Below are positions 26,096 through 31,546 of a stretch of 31,546 nt of DNA, piece by piece. Both the position numbers and the translations under genes were made by a program. How positions within the stretch are numbered: position 1 is the first letter of the stretch; every line of letters starts with the position of its first letter. The stretch lies in contig CAZIGM010000019.1 of the NCBI GenBank assembly GCA_964538675.1, positions 1-31,546 on the forward strand. The letters run 5' to 3'. This stretch comes from CAZIGM01 sp964538675 (GTDB lineage Bacteria > Bacillota > Bacilli > Tepidibacillales > Tepidibacillaceae). The notes beneath the pieces are model-generated. The model ran no database searches. It was not told the DNA's origin and saw nothing but the letters and a program-made list of their open reading frames with translations.

Positions 26096-28432
26096 TTACA
26101 TTAAAAACCTTTCTATTGGAATAAGTTTTTCTTGGGGCAATTCCTTTACTAAAGGATCAAATTGTATTTCTTCTATACTAATCTTAATGATATAATCTCT
26201 AACCCATTCTATTTCTTCAAAGGACAGCCCGTAACGTAGCATTAAAATTTCTTTTTCGTCGTCAGTACCATACTTGAAATATTTAGTTAATTTTAACGCT
26301 CTATCATCTGTTGTTTTTTCATAGTATTGATAGAAAATTGCATAGAATATATCACTAAGCTTAAAACTGATGAGTTTGTCAAGATAATCATAAGTATCAA
26401 ATATAATTCTATCATAATCTATATTAATGGCCTTTGTTCCTTCTGTGTAAAGGCCATAATTTGGTAAGGCAATTTTAGGCAAATCATCATACCCTCGTAT
26501 AAATCTTGCATTTAACTGATTTGCTATTACTTGTAGATTTCTTCGAAGAGATTGTGATGTTAGCTTTTTAGACTGTATTTCTAAATCTCTCCGCTTATGA
26601 ACACGAGCAACAAAGGCATAACGACGCCGACAGATATCCTTGAATGTCTTACTATGGATTTTCCACAACAAAATTTTAATTGCAGTATTAAGTACGCTTT
26701 CTTCTCCATTAGATAATTCACGACCATTCAAATAGTGACGGTATAAGAGAACAAAATATTTGTATAAAGCAAGTCTAAAGTTTCTATCCTCATTAATAAC
26801 TTCTAATGAGATAATTTGCCCGTTTAAAAACATACTTTCTAAAACATTTCTAACAATATCATCTATATTGTCATCTTTAAGTCTATTTACTTCAGCATTT
26901 GTTAAATTGAATTCATCAGAAAACTCACCAGTTTTTATAGCTTCCTTGAATTCCTTATAATCTACATCCTCTTTGCCCTCGTCTGTATCCAATAAAGATA
27001 CAGTTCTTAACATCTCATCTTTCAGCATAACGGTTCTAAAATTACTCATGTTTGCAACCTTAACCACTACGCTACCATAGTCAAATTTTAGTGTACTTGT
27101 AGAACGTCCTGCCCTACCAATAAGATTTTTCATTGATAGCGTTCTGCTTACCTCAAAAGTATTAAGGTAGACAACATCAAAAGGCATATTAATACCTTGC
27201 TCAAGAGTAGAAGTTGCAAAACAAATCCTACAAAAACCCTGTTGTGTAAAATTTTCTAATATTATCCTAGCTTGTAATGGCAGTGATCCATGATGGATAA
27301 CTATTCCATGCCTAAGATTCTCTAGCATATTGGAACGATAATAAGTGTCGTTCGAGCCAATATATTGATTCAATTGGTCCATAAGTTTTAATGCTGCAAC
27401 ATCAGAAATAGGCGGGCATGCGTTTAGGTAATTTGAAAATTCTGAAAAAACCGATTTATTATAAATACTGGCTTTAGTAGTATATATCAAAATACTTCCA
27501 CCGCTCTTTATCGCTTCCATAAGCGGGTCGAACTTACTTTTGATTTTCTGTTTGCCCATAACTTCCTTATTTAATCCAAAATGAAAATATTCATTGTTAT
27601 AATATGCAAAGAAAATTTGTCCAACATTTTTTTGCTGATATTGTAAAGATTTAGACTCAGACATTTCAAAGTTATTTTTTTGAAATTGGGCATCTGGGTT
27701 AGAGATAAACGGATGAGAAAATATACATTTTGAATTTGGAAATGCATTCTTAATCCGACGCACTATACTATCAAAATAGAGGCCTCTAACTGATTCTTCA
27801 TCGCTTAGCTGTGCTTCATCAAATAAAAACATTTCAACATTTAGATTATCCTTAAATTTAAAAAGCTCTTTAGCTCTTTCAGGTGTTAAAATGAATACAC
27901 TTCTTTTTGCGTGTTTCGTATTTATAATATCAACAAACGTAAGAACATTTACTGTTTTATCTGTTATTAATTTACATACACGATCGTAATATTCATTAAT
28001 AAGTGCCCTCGAAGGCACAATAATTACAACATCTTTTTTTGAGCTTTCAATTAAATTTCTAAATACAAAAGATTTTCCTGTACTCGTTGGTGCAGAAAAA
28101 CTAAAATTTTTATATTCACTGATTTTTCGGACTATATTTGCCTGCACGGGGGTATAACGAGCTTTGTATTTTTCTTTAATGTACTCTCCATACATATTGA
28201 ATATTGTACTTTGTAAAGAAGTTGCTTGGGGTTTCTTATAAAAGACACCCATCACTTCTAGTATTTCATTTTGCACATTCTCAAAATATTCGGGCGCAAA
28301 AATATTTAAATAAGACAATATTTCTAAAACAGTTGTGGATGTCGGCCCCTCTATAAAAAGCTTGCTTTTTGCATAATTAAATATCTCATCTAAACTCTTT
28401 TGTTCAATAATTTTTTTTATAAGCTCTTTCAT
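26096..28432 (-). CDS. hamB: SF2 DExH helicase, HamB-like (Hachiman)
   Basis: A 778-residue superfamily 2 helicase or translocase. Motifs in order: motif I APTSTGKS with Lys120, Ia VVIIVPSRALINEYYD, TPERA near 183-187, motif II DEAQ at 205-208, motif V ATSTLEQGINMP at 406-417 and motif VI GRAGR at 439-443, a Ski2-like pattern. The C-terminal 330 residues are helical and unassigned. It starts within the preceding nuclease gene (ATGA overlap at 28429-28432, ribosome site GGCGGTGA) so the two are translationally coupled. A DUF1837-like nuclease plus such a helicase is the known make-up of Hachiman and of the related AbpAB anti-phage systems. It would load or move on DNA to control the nuclease. 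Confidence 0.78.
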   Translation of the reverse strand: MKELIKKIIEQKSLDEIFNYAKSKLFIEGPTSTTVLEILSYLNIFAPEYFENVQNEILEVMGVFYKKPQATSLQSTIFNMYGEYIKEKYKARYTPVQANIVRKISEYKNFSFSAPTSTGKSFVFRNLIESSKKDVVIIVPSRALINEYYDRVCKLITDKTVNVLTFVDIINTKHAKRSVFILTPERAKELFKFKDNLNVEMFLFDEAQLSDEESVRGLYFDSIVRRIKNAFPNSKCIFSHPFISNPDAQFQKNNFEMSESKSLQYQQKNVGQIFFAYYNNEYFHFGLNKEVMGKQKIKSKFDPLMEAIKSGGSILIYTTKASIYNKSVFSEFSNYLNACPPISDVAALKLMDQLNQYIGSNDTYYRSNMLENLRHGIVIHHGSLPLQARIILENFTQQGFCRICFATSTLEQGINMPFDVVYLNTFEVSRTLSMKNLIGRAGRSTSTLKFDYGSVVVKVANMSNFRTVMLKDEMLRTVSLLDTDEGKEDVDYKEFKEAIKTGEFSDEFNLTNAEVNRLKDDNIDDIVRNVLESMFLNGQIISLEVINEDRNFRLALYKYFVLLYRHYLNGRELSNGEESVLNTAIKILLWKIHSKTFKDICRRRYAFVARVHKRRDLEIQSKKLTSQSLRRNLQVIANQLNARFIRGYDDLPKIALPNYGLYTEGTKAINIDYDRIIFDTYDYLDKLISFKLSDIFYAIFYQYYEKTTDDRALKLTKYFKYGTDDEKEILMLRYGLSFEEIEWVRDYIIKISIEEIQFDPLVKELPQEKLIPIERFLM

Positions 28433-29115
28433 ATATTCACCGCCACCAAAATAATTTCTTCATAGCTTAGAAGTATATTATAATATTGATTTTGGATTAT
28501 ATATGTAATTATAGTATCTGAAGAAGTTGTTTTTGCGGAAAAGCCGATAGCAAAACCTTTAGTCCCTTGTGTAACTTTTTGTATAGCAGTTTGACAGAAA
28601 AAGTCTCTTAAGTCTGGAATATCCCTTAAATCTTTTTTAGCATCAATAAATTCTACAACTTGTTTTAGTCCACTACCATATGCATTCCGATTACTTAAAT
28701 ACTTCGCTTCTCCGAAAATTAGTGTTTCACAGTCATTTTGAGTGTGGAAATCAAAACCAGGATTCCCCGAAACCTGCTTGCTATATAGTTCAGAAAGGGG
28801 AACACTTAGGTATTTTAATTGATTAACAATTGCATTTCTTGAAAGCTCTGATACAACATATTCACCGGCATTTTCTGAAACCTTTTCCAAGGATGAAGCT
28901 GTTAATTTTGCAGTGATATCAGCTACTGTCGGTAAAGCCCTCTCTTTGAATCCCTCTCTAATGTATTCCTTATCAAATCGGCTTATCCAAGAGAGGTCAG
29001 AAAGTGTATTAATAATGTCTGTTAATGTTGCCTGTAAATCAATTGGTTCAACTCGGATAAAAGTAACTTTGTTATGATTAAGTTCATCAATTTTTCTGAA
29101 ATCTAGTATTTTCAT
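28429..29115 (-). CDS. hamA: PD-(D/E)XK nuclease, HamA-like (DUF1837)
   Basis: A 228-residue protein. The segment SGNPGFDFHTQNDCETLIFGEAKYLSNRNAYGSGLKQV fits the PD-(D/E)XK nuclease core and the DUF1837 pattern (Gxdg-H ... lgEaK): Asp122, Glu136 and Lys138 are the predicted metal-binding and catalytic residues; a GEYVVSELSRN block near 84-94 may carry the preceding core Glu. It is the first gene of the pair, with GGGGTGA just before the ATG at 29115, and overlaps the helicase gene by 4 bases. In Hachiman the nuclease is held inactive by the helicase and is released on DNA damage or phage infection. The protein is on the short side for HamA, so a variant or an AbpA-type relation remains possible. 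Confidence 0.68.
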   Translation of the reverse strand: MKILDFRKIDELNHNKVTFIRVEPIDLQATLTDIINTLSDLSWISRFDKEYIREGFKERALPTVADITAKLTASSLEKVSENAGEYVVSELSRNAIVNQLKYLSVPLSELYSKQVSGNPGFDFHTQNDCETLIFGEAKYLSNRNAYGSGLKQVVEFIDAKKDLRDIPDLRDFFCQTAIQKVTQGTKGFAIGFSAKTTSSDTIITYIIQNQYYNILLSYEEIILVAVNI

Positions 29116-29160
29116 CTTTCACCCCTATCGTAAAGTTGAATAATTATGAGTAGTTATTCA

Positions 29161-29408
29161 CTATCTAATGTCTATATATCCCTTAACTTCAGCTATTAAT
29201 GGTAAGTCTGTAAGTGTATTAAATTCAGATTCTTCATTTTAAAAAATCTAGTTTTTCTAGATTTCTCTTCCCTTTATAAATAAAATATCTAGAAGAAGGA
29301 AAATGTATATATCTATTTATCTTCATATATCATTGATGGTCTAATATTGTTACTCTCAATTTCTAGCAGTGAATATCCGTCTGGGAACTCAAATCTACTT
29401 TTTATCAT
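29161..29408 (-). pseudogene. Small broken gene between deaminase and nuclease genes
   Basis: A frame starting at an ATG (29408) with a good AAAGGAAGTG site codes for 31 residues (MIKSRFEFPDGYSLLEIESN and 11 more) to a TAG at 29313-29315. A second open stretch in another frame ends in LPLIAEVKGYIDIR and TAG at 29161-29163. Joining the two at the repeated hexamer TGAAGA (plus-strand TCTTCA at 29231-29236 and 29320-29325) gives one continuous 52-residue frame. The 83 bases between look inserted, and they contain a terminator-like hairpin. Alternatively the 31-residue frame is a real tiny gene and the rest is chance. No family recognised. Confidence 0.4.
29241..29264 (-). terminator. Intrinsic terminator upstream of the HamA-like gene
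   Basis: On the - strand an 8-bp stem (29264-29257 with 29251-29244), 5-base loop and six T in a row from the end of the arm. It would stop transcripts from the deaminase side before the nuclease gene, implying a separate promoter for the HamAB-like pair. Confidence 0.6.
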
Positions 29409-29464
29409 AATTTTCACTTCCTTTAAAAGATTTCAGCTAACGTTATGAAGATTACCGCAAAATC

Positions 29465-29498
29465 ATAACCACGTTCATATGACACAAGATGTGGTTAT
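29465..29498. other. Hairpin downstream of the deaminase gene
   Basis: Perfect 8-bp arms ATAACCAC (29465-29472) and GTGGTTAT (29491-29498) enclose an 18-base loop containing CATATG. On the - strand it is followed by GATTTTGC, a weak T run, so it may be a poor terminator of the deaminase gene or a regulatory hairpin. Confidence 0.5.
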
Positions 29499-29591
29499 TC
29501 CTGTAAAATGACGGATAAGTCCCAGTCTATTCTGTCAACATTACATATATTAGATAAAACAAGTAATTTAACACACGGTTCTAGAAGGACT

Positions 29592-31418
29592 TTAAGAATT
29601 CGTTCTCATTTTTTGGCGATCCTTTTTATCAGTATGTGCCTTAAATAATTTGAAGAAACTAAATGACTTTACTCCTTCAAAAGGTACTAATTGCAGATAT
29701 CTAGTTCCATCCTCTAAAAATCGAATCGACTCAGCATCTGGGTAAGGTTCAGTATAGACTATCTTTCGCAATCCAGCCTGATAGATCTTTTTTGAACATA
29801 GTTCACATGGGAAAGTTGTTGTGTAAATTGTACCACCATACACACCTTGGCTACCGTTTCTAGCAAGCTGTAATAGAGCATTTTCTTCTGCATGTAAGGC
29901 TCTTGCATATTCAAGTCTTTTAATATTTAGTTTCGTCTTTATTTCTTTAAAAGTCTGTTGCTTAATTTTTTTTAATTCTTCTTCATCTTGTTCCTGTAAT
30001 TCCACATTACATTCCTTCTCCAAATCCAAAATCTTTTGGCGTATTTTATTCTGAGAGATTTTATCCTTGAAACAAAATGAATCATTTTCATCTATATCAT
30101 CCAGCACACCTATATTCTTTAACTCATCAATCAAATTTTTCCATACGCCACACAGCGCCATATCAGATTCAAAATCTGACTTAATCAAAAGTCCACACCC
30201 TAGTTGTCCGCTCCCTACATCATTCCATCCTGCTGATAGAACATAGCCTTCAAGATTAGTAATAATTGCTCCAACCTGTCTGGATATGCAATTGGAACGC
30301 AAACTAGCTGAATATGCTTCGTGCATTAACAGTTCTGTCATTTTGGGCGGAACACACCCTGGTTGAATAATGAGTGCAAGATATCGTAAAAACTCCTTAA
30401 CTAAATAGTTGGTATTGAACTCTTTATTGTAGATTGCAATATCAGATAAATGTACGCATCGAGATACTTGTTGAACGTATGTTTCTTTATTACCTGAAGC
30501 CCCTCGATCAAAGACCTCTCTCGCTTCACTAAAATATTCACTAGTCTTTCGTTTTTCATAATCGGCAGTTATAGACACCAAATAAAAACTTGCATATCTA
30601 TTTCGGAAAAAATATACCTCGCTCGGATTTCGAAAACCTTCTATTATAAAAAGATTATTTTTGTTTTTTATATGTCGATAAAATTTAATTAAATAATTAG
30701 CATCAATAGAAAGAATATCTTCATGGCCTTTTTCTATAGTGACATAATCATAAGGATGGCCACAACGCCTAAGATTATTTCCAATATCTTGCATGACTTT
30801 AACATATTCATCATAAATTAATTGTTCTTTGAGAGTCTTTTTTATCTTGCCAAACAAATCGAACATCTTAATTAGATCCAAACAAAATTTTTCGTCATTT
30901 GTAAATTTTTTAAATTGCATCGATTTTACTATATTGTTAAAATCCCTTAAAGTCTTATCAACATTACAGTCCGATATAATTTTTTTAAAAATATTTGGTA
31001 ATTGAGTAAAACTCTTTTCTCCCTTAGCCTCAACACATTTTTTTATAATTAAGTCAGATAAGGATATCATTCTAAAGTGAAAATCATTTTGGGACTTTAA
31101 TACAATTAAATATTGGCGTTTTTCCAGACATCGCTTTAATTTACGGTTTTGTTTTTGGGATTCTTCTTCATAATAACGAATAGATAATTCATTAACATGC
31201 TTTCCTTGTTCAATCTTCCTTATATATTGAGAACGTTTTAACTTAATATTTTTATTTAATTCGTTGATTTCATCATTATTCGCATTCATTTCTTCAGAAA
31301 CAATTGTTCTTAAATCGTCTTTAAATGTTGCTCCTGTTAAAAAATCAGCTAAAGAAGTACATCCACTCGCAATTGGAGCAGTTAGCCCTATGACAGTGAA
31401 TTCCATCCAACTATCCAT
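29592..31418 (-). CDS. avcD: P-loop/deoxycytidylate deaminase fusion, AvcD-like
   Basis: A 608-residue two-domain protein. The N-terminal part looks like a nucleoside-monophosphate-kinase fold: GLTAPIASGCTS at residues 11-22 sits where a P-loop belongs, and LFIIEGFRNPSEVYFFRNRYASFYLVSITAD (about 256-286) resembles the kinase core. A charged helical insertion spans about 40-105. The C-terminal part (from about 366) is a zinc deoxycytidylate deaminase: RQVGAIITNLEG, the HAE motif at 509-511 and PCELC at 537-541, with a 110-residue helical insert between. This order matches AvcD-type anti-phage dCTP/dCMP deaminases, which deplete dC nucleotides on infection. The ATG at 31418 with GGGGTGA 8 bases upstream is chosen over a GTG at 31430. 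An inhibitory RNA known in AvcID systems would lie upstream, mostly outside the window. Confidence 0.8.
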   Translation of the reverse strand: MDSWMEFTVIGLTAPIASGCTSLADFLTGATFKDDLRTIVSEEMNANNDEINELNKNIKLKRSQYIRKIEQGKHVNELSIRYYEEESQKQNRKLKRCLEKRQYLIVLKSQNDFHFRMISLSDLIIKKCVEAKGEKSFTQLPNIFKKIISDCNVDKTLRDFNNIVKSMQFKKFTNDEKFCLDLIKMFDLFGKIKKTLKEQLIYDEYVKVMQDIGNNLRRCGHPYDYVTIEKGHEDILSIDANYLIKFYRHIKNKNNLFIIEGFRNPSEVYFFRNRYASFYLVSITADYEKRKTSEYFSEAREVFDRGASGNKETYVQQVSRCVHLSDIAIYNKEFNTNYLVKEFLRYLALIIQPGCVPPKMTELLMHEAYSASLRSNCISRQVGAIITNLEGYVLSAGWNDVGSGQLGCGLLIKSDFESDMALCGVWKNLIDELKNIGVLDDIDENDSFCFKDKISQNKIRQKILDLEKECNVELQEQDEEELKKIKQQTFKEIKTKLNIKRLEYARALHAEENALLQLARNGSQGVYGGTIYTTTFPCELCSKKIYQAGLRKIVYTEPYPDAESIRFLEDGTRYLQLVPFEGVKSFSFFKLFKAHTDKKDRQKMRTNS

Positions 31419-31453
31419 TTTTTTCGTCACCCCACTAATTTTTTAATAGTTCT

Positions 31454-31482
31454 ATAATATAAATCAAAATCTTTTGTGTTAT
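31454..31482 (-). promoter_or_regulatory. Candidate promoter of the deaminase gene
   Basis: On the - strand ATAACA (31482-31477) and TATTAT (31459-31454) are 17 bases apart, about 36 bases before the ATG at 31418. The match is moderate and the region is AT-rich. The remaining bases to the window edge show no gene. Confidence 0.35.
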
Positions 31483-31546
31483 TTTTAATATAACAAGAAT
31501 ATCATATTTTTATCTCTACAAAAATAGATGACGCATTATTAGAATT

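Noticed and set aside
29409..29591. Possible small RNA of the AvcI type, suggested by a hairpin and a TTGACA on the - strand
   Set aside because: No -10 at a proper distance and the location is downstream of the deaminase gene, whereas the known RNA lies upstream.

Overview
The window reads as a chromosomal segment of a low-GC (roughly 30% G+C by eye), Gram-positive-type bacterium, most likely a member of the Bacillota (clostridial or a related lineage). The reasons are strong AGGAGG-like ribosome binding sites throughout, lipobox lipoproteins without outer-membrane genes, a GlgC/GlgD pair typical of Firmicutes, and TGA used as a true stop (trpS, glgP), which argues against the Mollicutes code. 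I cannot name the species.

Layout. 1-1165: the tail of an unknown gene, then trpS with its own terminator. 1270-11700: a glycogen cluster, all on the + strand: glgC-glgD, a terminator and a candidate promoter, then glgB-glgA-glgP and a GH13 debranching/pullulanase-type enzyme, closed by a terminator. ADP-glucose is made by GlgC/GlgD, polymerised by GlgA, branched by GlgB, and the glucan is returned to glucose-1-P by GlgP with the GH13 enzyme trimming branches. 11733-13670: a SAM methyltransferase and a serC-type aminotransferase. 13771-25650: an accessory stretch of short transcription units on both strands: lipoproteins, small membrane proteins, an ICMT-like methyltransferase, an alpha/beta hydrolase without its catalytic His, a Mug-type DNA glycosylase, a DUF3298-type protein, a ferredoxin-nitroreductase, a PNPOx-like flavoprotein, a GNAT acetyltransferase, an MntP-type Mn exporter and a divergent cis-prenyltransferase. 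Three of its intergenic gaps (17.7, 21.75 and 23.2 kb) carry a dispersed structured repeat whose hairpin arms change in a compensatory way.

25.6-31.5 kb, all on the - strand, is a defence island. At its upstream end is a P-loop/deoxycytidylate deaminase fusion resembling the anti-phage dCTP deaminase AvcD. It is followed by a small broken gene with a terminator hairpin inside it, and then by a translationally coupled pair: a DUF1837-like PD-(D/E)XK nuclease and an SF2 helicase, matching Hachiman (HamAB) or the related AbpAB. The deaminase would deplete dC nucleotides during infection and the nuclease-helicase would attack or sense damaged DNA. The two may be independent systems that share a neighbourhood.

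No rRNA, tRNA, complete insertion sequence, CRISPR array or replication origin was recognised. All assignments come from reading motifs by eye; none was checked against a database.
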